Assembly: GCF_036670015.1 (NCBI RefSeq)
Contig: NZ_CP137636.1
Location: 1,094,501 to 1,158,500, forward strand
Reading direction: 5' to 3'
From: Niallia sp. XMNu-256
GTDB lineage: Bacteria > Bacillota > Bacilli > Bacillales > Cytobacillaceae
DNA: 64,000 bases
Positions 8,122 to 16,393 of the stretch are shown here, in pieces. Each line of letters opens with the position of its first letter. The stretch's first letter is position 1. The position numbers and the translations under genes were made by a program. A model generated the notes under the pieces. That model had not been told where the DNA came from and did no database searches. It was given only the letters and a program-made list of their open reading frames with translations.

Positions 8122-9180
8122 GTGAGTGTAGTGACTGAAAATCGAACAGCTGTACTTCAAACAATTATTGAAAAGGAATTAAAGCCCTATGTTAGAAAAA
8201 TTGATACAGAAGCTTTCTATGCGGAGAGCTATTTAAGAAAACTAGGGGAGGAAGGCTTTTTTTCTTCTGAAAATAAATCTGTAACACAATATATTGTGAA
8301 TGAAATGGAACTCGTTGGGGAAACAGCTAAAGTATGTATGACTACTGCATTTTGCGTATGGTGTCATCTCGCTGCTTTAACTTATGTACGGAATACAAAA
8401 AATGCTGGATTGAAAAATAAATTATTGCCTTCATTAGAAAAGGGAGAAATCTTAGCTGGAACAGGTTTATCTAATCCAATGAAATACTATGCTGGATTTG
8501 AGAAGCTACACTTAAGTGCAAAGCCAACCGATGGGGGATATATCGTTTCAGGTGTTTTACCATCTGTGTCAAATTTGGGTGAAGATCATTGGTTTGGTTT
8601 TGTTGCGGGAATCAATGAAACGGAGCAAATTATGTGTATTGTACCTTGTAATGCCGAGGGGTTAAAGCTAAAGGAAAGAGTCGATTATCTTGGCCTGAAT
8701 GGAAGTGCGACTTATGCATGTTCCTTTACAGATGTATTTATATCGAATGAATGGGTAGTTTCTGAAGATGCAAAAGGTTTTATCGAAGAAATCCGACCGG
8801 CATTTTTATCTTATCAAATCCCACTTGGCCTTGGTGTGACTCAAGCTTCTGTTACGTCCATTGAAAAGGTTTGTCAAAGACAAAATGGCTGTAATCAATA
8901 TTTAACTAAGCAACCTGAAGATTTAAAAGAAAAGGAGCAACTTATTCAGAAAAAATTAGATTCCATCTATAGTAGTGACCGTTTGAACTGGAAAGACATT
9001 GCGGCTGTTAAACTTGAAACATCCTATTTAACACTTGATGCGGCCCAAGCAAGCATGCTTCATAATGGAAGTGCAGGATATATACAAGATAGTCCACCAT
9101 CAAGAAGACTTCGTGAAGCTTATTTCTTTGCTAACTTGACGCCGACAATTAAACACCTAGAGAAAATTTTAAATGGATAA
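8122..9180 (+). CDS. Acyl-CoA-dehydrogenase-like flavoprotein (possible monooxygenase)
   Basis: 352 residues with the acyl-CoA dehydrogenase fold: an N-terminal helical region, then LLPSLEKGEILAGTGLSNP, a beta domain (LSAKPTDGGYIVSG, VDYLGLNGSATYACSFTDV) and a C-terminal helical bundle with DAAQASMLHNGSAGYIQDSP. The usual central catalytic signature is not obvious. The family also contains DszC/SfnB-type flavin-dependent monooxygenases that attack sulfur compounds, which would suit the neighbouring sulfonate-type transporter, but this is inference. The start is GTG 8122, or GTG 8131, which is better spaced from GGGGAG. Confidence 0.75.
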   Translation: MSVVTENRTAVLQTIIEKELKPYVRKIDTEAFYAESYLRKLGEEGFFSSENKSVTQYIVNEMELVGETAKVCMTTAFCVWCHLAALTYVRNTKNAGLKNKLLPSLEKGEILAGTGLSNPMKYYAGFEKLHLSAKPTDGGYIVSGVLPSVSNLGEDHWFGFVAGINETEQIMCIVPCNAEGLKLKERVDYLGLNGSATYACSFTDVFISNEWVVSEDAKGFIEEIRPAFLSYQIPLGLGVTQASVTSIEKVCQRQNGCNQYLTKQPEDLKEKEQLIQKKLDSIYSSDRLNWKDIAAVKLETSYLTLDAAQASMLHNGSAGYIQDSPPSRRLREAYFFANLTPTIKHLEKILNG

Positions 9181-9192
9181 GAACACTAACTG

Positions 9193-9222
9193 AGATCCTA
9201 GAATCGTACTGGGATCTTTTTT
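9193..9222 (+). terminator. Terminator of the flavoprotein gene
   Basis: AGATCC pairs with GGGATCT around a short loop, followed by a T run. Confidence 0.7.
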
Positions 9223-9223
9223 G

Positions 9224-9251
9224 TTGACAAAACGGAAGGAAATATGATAAT
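9224..9251 (+). promoter_or_regulatory. Sigma-A promoter of htpG
   Basis: TTGACA (9224-9229), 16-nt spacer, GATAAT (9246-9251). The CIRCE element follows about 15 nt downstream of the -10, where repressor binding would block initiation. Confidence 0.7.
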
Positions 9252-9265
9252 TAAATTCATGTTGG

Positions 9266-9292
9266 TTAGCACTCGTGTTGAGAGAGTGCTAA
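9266..9292 (+). promoter_or_regulatory. CIRCE element (HrcA operator)
   Basis: TTAGCACTC, 9-nt spacer, GAGTGCTAA: a perfect match to the CIRCE consensus bound by HrcA. It is centred just after the promoter and 45 nt before the htpG start. Confidence 0.97.
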
Positions 9293-9336
9293 TGATTTGG
9301 TATACTAATCATGCTAAATAAGAAAGGAGAAACGAT

Positions 9337-11217
9337 ATGGAAAAGAAACAATTCCAAGCAGAATCAAAAAGATTGTTAGATCTGATGATTAACTCTATTT
9401 ATACGCACAAGGAAGTATTTTTAAGGGAATTAATCTCCAACGCAAGTGATGCGATTGATAAAATCTATTATAAAGCATTAACTGATGACAATTTACAATT
9501 TAATCAAGATGATTATTACATAAAGGTCATTCCGAATAAAGATGATCGGACATTACGAATAATCGACACAGGTATCGGAATGACGAAAGAAGAGCTGGAA
9601 AACAATCTAGGAACGATTGCCAAAAGTGGTTCTCTTGCTTTTAAAAACGAAAATGAAATCAAGGATGGCTATGATATCATTGGTCAGTTCGGAGTCGGAT
9701 TTTATGCGGCCTTTATGGTGGCGGATAATGTGACAGTAATCAGTAAGGCGCTAGGTAGTGATGAAGCTCATAAATGGGAATCCGAAGGTGCGGAAGGGTA
9801 TACAATTGAGCAAGCGGAAAAGGTTTCCGTCGGTACTGAAATTATTTTAAAAATAAAAGAAAACACTGAAGACGAAAATTATGAAGAGTTTTTAGAAGAA
9901 TACCGATTAAGGTCGATCATTAAAAAGTATTCTGACTTTATTCGTTATCCAATTAAAATGGATGTAACGAAAAGCAGACCAAAAGAAGATAATGAAAATG
10001 AATTTGAACAGTATAGCGAAGAAGAAACCATTAATAGCATGGTTCCAATTTGGAAGAAAAATAAAAATGAACTTACAGACGAGGATTATGAAAAGTTCTA
10101 TCAAGAAAAACGCTATGGTTTTGATAAACCATTAAAACATATTCATACGAGTGTTGATGGGGCGATTCGCTATCATGCAATTCTTTACATTCCTGAAAAT
10201 ATGCCATTTGATTATTATTCTAAGGAATATGAAAAAGGATTGGAGCTATATTCAAATGGTGTACTCATCATGGAAAAATGTGCAGATCTTTTACCGGACT
10301 ACTTTAGTTTTGTTAAAGGATTAGTAGACTCGGAAGATTTATCGCTAAATATTTCCAGAGAAATGCTTCAGCATGACCGTCAATTACAACGAATTGCTAA
10401 AAATATTAATAAAAAAATTAAGAGCGAATTACAAAGTTTGTTGAAAAATGAACGTGAAAAATATGAGAAGTTTTATGATGTCTTTGGCAGACAATTAAAA
10501 TATGGTGTCTATAGTGACTTTGGACAACATAAAGATGTGTTACAAGATTTATTAATGTTCTATTCTTCTAAAGAGAAAAAACTTGTCACATTAGATGAAT
10601 ATGTATCGAGAATGCCGGAAGAGCAAAAGTATATTTATTATGCAACAGGTGAGTCAAATGAGCGGATTGATAAATTACCGCAAACGGAATTAGTAGCAGA
10701 TAAAGGGTATGAAATTTTATACTTTACAGATGAAATTGATGAATTTGCGATTAAAATGCTGATGTCCTATAAAGAGAAAGAATTTAAATCAGTCTCTAGC
10801 GGTGACCTTGGCATTGAGGCGGAAGATGAAAAGGAAGCAGAAGAGGAAAATAAGGAAAATAAAGAACTTTTCGAAGCGATGAATGACATTTTAGCTGGAA
10901 AAGTAAAAGATGTACGTATATCTAAACGACTTAAAAATCATCCAGTCTGTTTAACTGCTGATGGAGAGATTTCGATTGAAATGGAAAAAGTGTTAAATGC
11001 AATGCCGAATAATCAAGAGGTTAAGGCCGATAAAGTCTTAGAAATCAATGCTAATCATGAAGTATTCCAAGCGTTGAAACAGGCACATGATGCTGATAAA
11101 GACAAATTAAGTTTATTTACGAACCTTCTTTACAACCAAGCATTGCTGATTGAAGGATTGCCACTACAAGATCCTGTAGAGTTTACGAATGATATTTGTA
11201 AGGTGATGACTTCTTAA
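9337..11217 (+). CDS. htpG: Molecular chaperone HtpG (bacterial Hsp90)
   Basis: 626 residues, the usual length. The GHKL ATPase domain shows [19 protein letters not shown] and [11 protein letters not shown]. The middle domain contains [16 protein letters not shown] and the C-terminal dimerisation domain ends at [13 protein letters not shown]. It is a cytosolic ATP-dependent chaperone. The AAAGGAG site is 8 nt before the ATG. In Bacillus subtilis htpG is a class III heat-shock gene without CIRCE; here a perfect CIRCE predicts HrcA (class I) control. Confidence 0.97.
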   Translation: MEKKQFQAESKRLLDLMINSIYTHKEVFLRELISNASDAIDKIYYKALTDDNLQFNQDDYYIKVIPNKDDRTLRIIDTGIGMTKEELENNLGTIAKSGSLAFKNENEIKDGYDIIGQFGVGFYAAFMVADNVTVISKALGSDEAHKWESEGAEGYTIEQAEKVSVGTEIILKIKENTEDENYEEFLEEYRLRSIIKKYSDFIRYPIKMDVTKSRPKEDNENEFEQYSEEETINSMVPIWKKNKNELTDEDYEKFYQEKRYGFDKPLKHIHTSVDGAIRYHAILYIPENMPFDYYSKEYEKGLELYSNGVLIMEKCADLLPDYFSFVKGLVDSEDLSLNISREMLQHDRQLQRIAKNINKKIKSELQSLLKNEREKYEKFYDVFGRQLKYGVYSDFGQHKDVLQDLLMFYSSKEKKLVTLDEYVSRMPEEQKYIYYATGESNERIDKLPQTELVADKGYEILYFTDEIDEFAIKMLMSYKEKEFKSVSSGDLGIEAEDEKEAEEENKENKELFEAMNDILAGKVKDVRISKRLKNHPVCLTADGEISIEMEKVLNAMPNNQEVKADKVLEINANHEVFQALKQAHDADKDKLSLFTNLLYNQALLIEGLPLQDPVEFTNDICKVMTS

Positions 11218-11228
11218 AAAGTTCTAAG

Positions 11229-11273
11229 GGCTAATTGGTGAGTTACTTATAACTCATCAGTTGGCCTTTTTTT
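11229..11273 (+). terminator. Terminator of htpG
   Basis: A 16-bp stem with two G-U pairs (GGCTAATTGGTGAGTT with AACTCATCAGTTGGCC) then seven T. Confidence 0.88.
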
Positions 11274-11357
11274 AGTAGAGCAAAAAAATAGTGATTTCAC
11301 TAATGATATGTTAATGTATGGAAAGAAAATAACCGTTGAAATGAAGGAGTGTTCATC

Positions 11358-11687
11358 ATGACTGTTAAACAGTTACATAGCATTGAAGAACTGCATGAAT
11401 TTGTGGGACAACCCGGCAAGCAATTCTTATTTAAGCATAGTACTACATGCCCGATTAGCGCGAAAGCATTTGAGGAGTTTAAAGGATTTCTGAGTGAAAA
11501 TCCTACTTCGTCAGCAATCGTTCATGTTATAGAGGATCGACCTGTATCCAATCAAATTGCTGAAGAATTTGGAATTAAGCACGAATCACCACAAATTTTC
11601 TTAATTGAAAATGGGGAAGTACTATGGAACACCTCGCACTGGAAAATTAAAAAGGACGCGATTAAGGAGGCTTTAGCCAATGAGTAA
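11358..11687 (+). CDS. ytxJ: Monothiol bacilliredoxin BrxC/YtxJ
   Basis: 109 residues from ATG 11358, which has AAGGAG 8 nt upstream (an in-frame GTG at 11349 overlaps that site). Thioredoxin-like fold with the single-cysteine motif HSTTCPIS typical of YtxJ, which acts in bacillithiol-dependent protein reduction. The C-terminal SPQIFLIENGEVLWNTSHW is also family-like. It overlaps the next small thiol protein by 8 nt, so both redox proteins are co-translated. Confidence 0.85.
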   Translation: MTVKQLHSIEELHEFVGQPGKQFLFKHSTTCPISAKAFEEFKGFLSENPTSSAIVHVIEDRPVSNQIAEEFGIKHESPQIFLIENGEVLWNTSHWKIKKDAIKEALANE

Positions 11688-11919
11688 TCCGGTAATCGTT
11701 TATTCAACAGCAGATTGTGTAGAATGCGACATGGTTAAAAAGATGCTAACTGAAGAAGGGATTCCTTTTGAAGTCCGCGATGTACTAAAGAACGAAGAGT
11801 ATCAAGAAGAAGTAGAAAAGTTTGGCTTTCTAGGTGTACCTGTTACAGTTGTAGGAGAACGCGCAGTTAAAGGGTTTAATCCTGAAGTGATCGAATTCAT
11901 TCAGTCTTTAAAAAAATAG
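11680..11919 (+). CDS. Glutaredoxin-family protein (NrdH/YosR-like)
   Basis: 79 residues, one glutaredoxin fold. The redox motif is CVEC (about residues 13-16), with the cis-proline region FLGVPVTVVG and the following GFNPE. The ATG overlaps the end of ytxJ. It is probably a small dithiol reductant partnered with the bacilliredoxin; the actual target is unknown. Confidence 0.85.
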   Translation: MSNPVIVYSTADCVECDMVKKMLTEEGIPFEVRDVLKNEEYQEEVEKFGFLGVPVTVVGERAVKGFNPEVIEFIQSLKK

Positions 11920-11921
11920 GG

Positions 11922-11955
11922 AACACGCCTGGCTATGTCTGGGCGTGTTTTTTTT
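11922..11955 (+). terminator. Terminator of the ytxJ-glutaredoxin pair
   Basis: AACACGCC pairs with GGGCGTGTT, followed by a long T run. Confidence 0.87.
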
Positions 11956-12095
11956 ATGTAATAAATAGTTTATGAAGTTTTTTTCATAAACTATTAATAA
12001 AAACCTCTAAATTCATAGTAAACTAAAAGGGAGATACATGCATAATAAATATTTTCAATTTTTAAAAATATGCGTCTGATCCTGGAGGAGTTACG

Positions 12096-13361
12096 ATGAA
12101 AAAAATGACAGCATCTGAACGAGGCTGGGCTTTCTACGATTGGGCAAATTCGGCCTATACGCTGATTGTAGTAACAGCCATTTTGCCATTATATTTTAAA
12201 GCTTCAGCAGCAGAAGCTGGAATCGATGCAGCAACATCAACCGCGTTTTGGGGTTATGCGAATTCATTTTCCACTTTGATTGTATCCATTTTAGCACCAA
12301 TATTAGGAACGATTGCAGATTTCAAGGGCTTTAAAAAGAGGTTTTTCATTATTTTTGCCGCTTTAGGAATTGTTTTTACACTCTTGCTTGCTGTCGTACC
12401 AAGCGGTCAATGGATGACATTGCTGATTTGTTTTGTTATTACGTCGATTGGCTTTACAGGTGCGAATATTTTCTATGATGCGTTTCTTGTTGATGTAACC
12501 TCAGAGGAGCGGATGGAGAAAATTTCTGCAAATGGCTTTGCTTTAGGGTATGTAGGAAGTATTATCCCCTTTGTTATCTCGATTGGACTAATCATGACAT
12601 CTCAATTAAACATCCTTCCATTATCTGTATCAATTGCAAGTCAAATTGCTTTTGTCATAACTGCTCTATGGTGGGGATTATTTACCATTCCAATGCTGAA
12701 AAACGTAGAGCAAAAGTATTATGTTGAGCGTGTTCCAAATCCAGTTTCAACTAGTTTTAAAAAGTTATATAAAACCTTTAAAAATATTAAAGAATATAAA
12801 ACGATCTTTTTGTTCTTGCTTGCATATTTTTTCTATATTGATGGTGTCCACACAGTAATTAATATGTCGACGGCCTTTGGTACAGATTTAGGAATTTCAT
12901 CTACGACTTTATTAATTGTTTTATTTGTGACACAAGTAATCGCCGCGCCATTTACCATTTTATTTGGAAAGCTAGCGGGTAAATTTAATGAAAAGACGAT
13001 GATTATGATGGGGATCATTGTGTATATTATCGTATGCATTTATGCTTATTTTCTCGATTCTGCTTTGGATTTCTGGATTTTAGCGATGTTGGTTGGTTCT
13101 TCACAAGGTGGAATTCAAGCGATGAGCCGTTCTTATTTTGCAAAAATAGTCCCGAAAGAATCATCGAATGAATTTTTTGGATTTTACAGTGTGTTTGGAA
13201 AGTTTGCCGCCATCCTTGGTCCGTTGCTTGTCGGGGTGACAGCTCAGTTTACTGGAAGCACAAATAGCGGAGTATTTAGTCTAGTGGTTCTGTTTATTAT
13301 TGGTGGCATCCTATTATTGCGAGTTCCAACTAACGAACGTTCTGTCTCAGCAGCAAAGTAA
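12096..13361 (+). CDS. MFS transporter, UMF1/Atg22-like family (YxiO-like)
   Basis: 421 residues, about twelve membrane helices. The N-terminal ERGWAFYDWANSAYTLIV is the signature of the UMF1/Atg22-like MFS branch, and SSQGGIQAMSRSYFAKIVP is the conserved loop of the second half. In fungi the related Atg22 exports amino acids from the vacuole; bacterial substrates are not known. A GGAGGAG site precedes the ATG. It is a single-gene unit between two terminators. Confidence 0.85.
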   Translation: MKKMTASERGWAFYDWANSAYTLIVVTAILPLYFKASAAEAGIDAATSTAFWGYANSFSTLIVSILAPILGTIADFKGFKKRFFIIFAALGIVFTLLLAVVPSGQWMTLLICFVITSIGFTGANIFYDAFLVDVTSEERMEKISANGFALGYVGSIIPFVISIGLIMTSQLNILPLSVSIASQIAFVITALWWGLFTIPMLKNVEQKYYVERVPNPVSTSFKKLYKTFKNIKEYKTIFLFLLAYFFYIDGVHTVINMSTAFGTDLGISSTTLLIVLFVTQVIAAPFTILFGKLAGKFNEKTMIMMGIIVYIIVCIYAYFLDSALDFWILAMLVGSSQGGIQAMSRSYFAKIVPKESSNEFFGFYSVFGKFAAILGPLLVGVTAQFTGSTNSGVFSLVVLFIIGGILLLRVPTNERSVSAAK

Positions 13362-13395
13362 TTTGTCTTTGGACAGTTTAAAGAGAAATAGATAG

Positions 13396-13435
13396 GAAGA
13401 GTCCGAAACAACTAGTGGTTTCAGACTCTTTCTCT
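13396..13435. terminator. Terminator between the MFS gene and cysK
   Basis: GAAGAGTCCGAAAC pairs with GTTTCAGACTCTTTC around a short loop. It lies in the convergent gap and probably serves both strands. Confidence 0.75.
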
Positions 13436-13459
13436 CCTTCATGATATCAAAATTAAATC

Positions 13460-14383
13460 TTACTCTGGGAACAGATCAGATGATAAATAACGCTCACCTG
13501 TGTCTGGCGCTAGACATAGAACTCTTGCAGTTGAAGGCAGATCTTTTGCGACTTTAATAGCAAAATGAGCAGATGCGGCTCCAGAAGCTCCTACGAAAAT
13601 ACCTTCTTTTGCTGCAAGTTGACGTGCCATGACTTGGGCATCTTCATCTTCAATGTGAAGGATCTCATTATATACTTCTTGGTTTAAAATACTTGGAATA
13701 AATCCCGGACCTGTACCAGGAATTTTATGCGGTCCCGGCTTTCCTCCTGATAGAACAGGGGAGCCTGCTGGTTCAACCACATAAATTTTTAGATCGGGGA
13801 TATGCTTTTTCAATTCTTCACCTGTACCTGTCACCGTACCGCCTGTCCCAGCTGTAAGGACAAGTGCGTCTAACTTCCCATCAAATGCCTCCATAATTTC
13901 AACAGCGGTCGTTTCCCTGTGTGCATCAGCATTTGCTGAGTTTTCAAATTGCATTGGAATAAAGCTATTTGGTGTTTTTTCTGCAATCCGATTTGCTTCA
14001 TCAATTGCCCCTTGCATCCGTAAGCTTCCAGGCGTCAGGATGACTTCGGCACCGTAAGCCTTCATAATTTTAACACGTTCTTTTGTAGCGTTATCAGGCA
14101 TTGTAATAATACATCGGTATCCTTTGACTGCACTAACCATACAAATTCCAATCCCTGTGTTCCCGGAAGTCGGCTCAATAATCGTACTTTGACCAGGAAT
14201 TAATTTTCCTTCTTTTTCCGCTTGTTCAATCATATTTAGCGCAGCTCGATCTTTAACACTGCCTCCTGGATTAAAGGATTCAAGCTTCATAAAAACCTCT
14301 GCTCCATTTTTTTCGGGTAATTTATTTAGCTTGACAATTGGTGTTTTTCCAATTAAATCAATGATGGATTGATAAATTTTCAT
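13460..14383 (-). CDS. cysK: Cysteine synthase A (O-acetylserine sulfhydrylase)
   Basis: 307 residues, PLP-dependent fold-type II enzyme that joins sulfide and O-acetylserine to cysteine. The PLP lysine is Lys44 in NPGGSVKDRAA. The phosphate-binding loop TAGTGGTVTGTGE, the substrate loop EPTSGNTGIG and a C-terminal GERYLSSDLF are all present. GAGGTGA precedes the ATG. In Bacillus subtilis CysK also acts with the repressor CymR; no CymR gene is in the window. It lies next to an SsuABC-like importer. Confidence 0.96.
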   Translation of the reverse strand: MKIYQSIIDLIGKTPIVKLNKLPEKNGAEVFMKLESFNPGGSVKDRAALNMIEQAEKEGKLIPGQSTIIEPTSGNTGIGICMVSAVKGYRCIITMPDNATKERVKIMKAYGAEVILTPGSLRMQGAIDEANRIAEKTPNSFIPMQFENSANADAHRETTAVEIMEAFDGKLDALVLTAGTGGTVTGTGEELKKHIPDLKIYVVEPAGSPVLSGGKPGPHKIPGTGPGFIPSILNQEVYNEILHIEDEDAQVMARQLAAKEGIFVGASGAASAHFAIKVAKDLPSTARVLCLAPDTGERYLSSDLFPE

Positions 14384-14440
14384 GATGATTCACCTCTTCA
14401 TATACCTTTAAAGATAATTTTTTTTAGATTCAATGAATCT

Positions 14441-14654
14441 ATATAAAGTGAAACTTCCATCATTGGGGGGTTCTATTATCCCCCAATGATGGTTAGTCAC
14501 GCAGAGCCTGATTGATTTATCTAAGGGCTTAAGCCCAAAGATAAATCTTATTTCACCAATCGGAGCTTTACGGGCAGTTGATCTCCCCACCTATCTTCTT
14601 TTATTATACTTAGACTCATGAGGTGGAGGTCTTACTGCCCGTTAAGCCTGATAA
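14441..14654 (-). repeat. Structured repeat, copy R2 (most complete)
   Basis: Full three-hairpin copy, reversed relative to the other copies. The left stem pairs CGGGCAG (14571-14577) with CTGCCCG (14635-14641), continued inward by an AGGTGG/CCACCT arm. The central palindrome at 14514-14547 is near perfect (arms GATTTATCT and AGATAAATC). The right stem at 14458-14492 pairs CATCATTGGGG with CCCCAATGATG. Its outer ends are TTTATCAGGCTTAACGG and GAAGTTTCACTTTAT. No coding capacity and no transposase. Confidence 0.85.
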
Positions 14655-14750
14655 AAATAATAGGATTTGTATTATTTAAAATCATTTTAAACCATTTAAC
14701 ACAAGATCACAATTGTAGCTTATCTAATTTGATTTTTGTAAAAAAGATAA

Positions 14751-14778
14751 TTGACATTTTAGATAATAAATATATAAT
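14751..14778 (+). promoter_or_regulatory. Promoter of the SsuABC-like operon
   Basis: TTGACA, 16-nt spacer, TATAAT. It is followed by an A/T-rich imperfect palindrome (TAATTAATTGTAATTAATC) that may be an operator, for example for CymR, which controls sulfonate uptake in Bacillus subtilis; this last point is inference. Confidence 0.75.
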
Positions 14779-14840
14779 TAATTGTAATTAATCCTATTAA
14801 ACAACTATGTTTTATGTAAATAATAAAGGTGGGGAGAGTC

Positions 14841-15626
14841 TTGTTTCTATCAATTAAAAATGTCCAAAAGAGTTTCGCTAACCGAGGAAAAACGGAACAA
14901 GTCTTAAAAGATATAGATTTAGATATAAAAGAAGGAGAATTTGTTTCTCTTTTAGGTCCATCTGGATGTGGAAAATCAACACTACTAAATATTGTTGCGG
15001 GGTTGTTAACTCCGAGTGAGGGTAGGCTTATATTAGATCAACAACCGATCACAAAGCCAGGGAAAGACCGTGGGATGGTATTTCAACAAGCAGCTTTATT
15101 TCCTTGGTTATCTGTCGAAGAGAATGTAATGTTTCCTTTAAAAAAAGAAATGTCAAAAAAGAAAGCGCGAGAGGTGGCACAAAGATACTTACAACTTGTG
15201 CAATTAAGTCCATATGCAAAGCATTCTCCACATGAACTTTCTGGAGGAATGCAGCAAAGAGTTGCAATTGCAAGAGCTTTAGCGATGAATCCAAGAGTAT
15301 TGTTAATGGACGAACCCTTTGGAGCTCTGGATGAACAAACGAGAATTCGCCTTCATGGTGAACTTGAAAAAATATGGATGGAAACTAAAAAGACGATTTT
15401 ATTTGTGACACACAGCATTCAAGAAGCGATTAAGTTATCAGATCGAATTATCGTCATGGGTACTCACCCAGGCACGATATTAAAAGATATTAAGGTAAAT
15501 ATAGCAAGACCACGGGAAAATCATATTCATGAAATAGCTCAGTATGAAGAATTGATTATGGAGTTGCTAAAGTCAGAGATTGATAAAGTCGCAGAAGAGG
15601 AATTACAATATGCAGTTAGCTATTAA
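14841..15626 (+). CDS. ABC transporter ATP-binding protein (SsuB-like)
   Basis: About 261 residues from TTG 14841, which follows AGGTGGGGAG; an in-frame GTG at 14829 has no ribosome site. Walker A GPSGCGKSTLL, signature [15 protein letters not shown], Walker B LLMDEPFGALDE and His loop VTHSIQEA are intact. It is the ATPase of an aliphatic sulfonate/nitrate/taurine-type importer. It overlaps the permease start by 17 nt. Confidence 0.87.
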   Translation: MFLSIKNVQKSFANRGKTEQVLKDIDLDIKEGEFVSLLGPSGCGKSTLLNIVAGLLTPSEGRLILDQQPITKPGKDRGMVFQQAALFPWLSVEENVMFPLKKEMSKKKAREVAQRYLQLVQLSPYAKHSPHELSGGMQQRVAIARALAMNPRVLLMDEPFGALDEQTRIRLHGELEKIWMETKKTILFVTHSIQEAIKLSDRIIVMGTHPGTILKDIKVNIARPRENHIHEIAQYEELIMELLKSEIDKVAEEELQYAVSY

Positions 15627-16377
15627 GCGAATCGTCTTCTATTTATTGTTAATTGGCCTTTGGGATTTATCAATTCGAATTTTTGATATTCCTAAAGTGA
15701 TCTTGCCATCACCAACCGATGTTGTACTGAGCCTACAGGAAAGTCTGGCTGATGGATCCCTATTAGTTGATTTAGGAGCAAGTTTTACAAGATTAATGGT
15801 TGGTTTAGTCATTGCCTTAATCATTGGGGTTTTGCTAGGTGTTTTATTAGCAAAAGTAAAAATTGTTGATGAGACACTGGGTTCACTCATTATAGCCTTA
15901 CAAAGTATTCCGAGTATTGTCTGGCTGCCACTCGCAATCATGTGGTTTGGATTAAATGAGAAATCAGTTATCTTTATCATTGTTTTAGGTGCAGCGATTG
16001 TAATGACGATTAATATGCGCACAGGGATTAAAAATGTAATGCCGCTCTATATAAAAGCTGCACAGACCATGGGTTCGGGGGGAATTGATTTGTTTTTCCG
16101 AGTGATTATGCCTTCTTCGATCCCATATGCAGTCACTGGTGTTCGATTGGCATGGGCTTTTGCTTGGCGCGCATTAATGGCCGGTGAACTTCTAAGTGCA
16201 GGCCCTGGACTAGGCTATACACTAAAATATGCATCTGATTTTGGGCGCATGGATATGGTTATAGCGATTATGATTGTAATTGGTGCGATTGGTGTGATTG
16301 TCGACATTCTTATTTTCCAGCGAATTGAAAAACGAGTCATGATTAAATGGGGACTTGAACAAAAAGAAGCAGCATAA
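15610..16377 (+). CDS. ABC transporter permease (SsuC-like)
   Basis: About 255 residues from ATG 15610, preceded by GAGGAAT; the longer frame to 15580 has no ribosome site. Six predicted membrane helices with the coupling segment AAQTMGSGGIDLFFRVIMP and GVRLAWAFAWRALMAGELL. Middle gene of an ATPase-permease-SBP operon, the order seen in several Bacillus sulfonate importers. Confidence 0.87.
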   Translation: MQLAIKRIVFYLLLIGLWDLSIRIFDIPKVILPSPTDVVLSLQESLADGSLLVDLGASFTRLMVGLVIALIIGVLLGVLLAKVKIVDETLGSLIIALQSIPSIVWLPLAIMWFGLNEKSVIFIIVLGAAIVMTINMRTGIKNVMPLYIKAAQTMGSGGIDLFFRVIMPSSIPYAVTGVRLAWAFAWRALMAGELLSAGPGLGYTLKYASDFGRMDMVIAIMIVIGAIGVIVDILIFQRIEKRVMIKWGLEQKEAA

Positions 16378-16393
16378 AGAATAGGGGGAAAAG

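Larger units (their letters stand above)
14384..14828. other. Spacer between divergent cysK and the SsuB-like gene
   Basis: About 445 bp holding repeat copy R2 (14441-14654) and the promoter at 14751-14778. Short open frames across the repeat are artefacts of its palindromes. Confidence 0.6.

Noticed and set aside
14408-14590. Minus-strand open frame of 60 codons
   Set aside because: It lies across repeat R2 and arises from its palindromes; it has no ribosome site and no family likeness.
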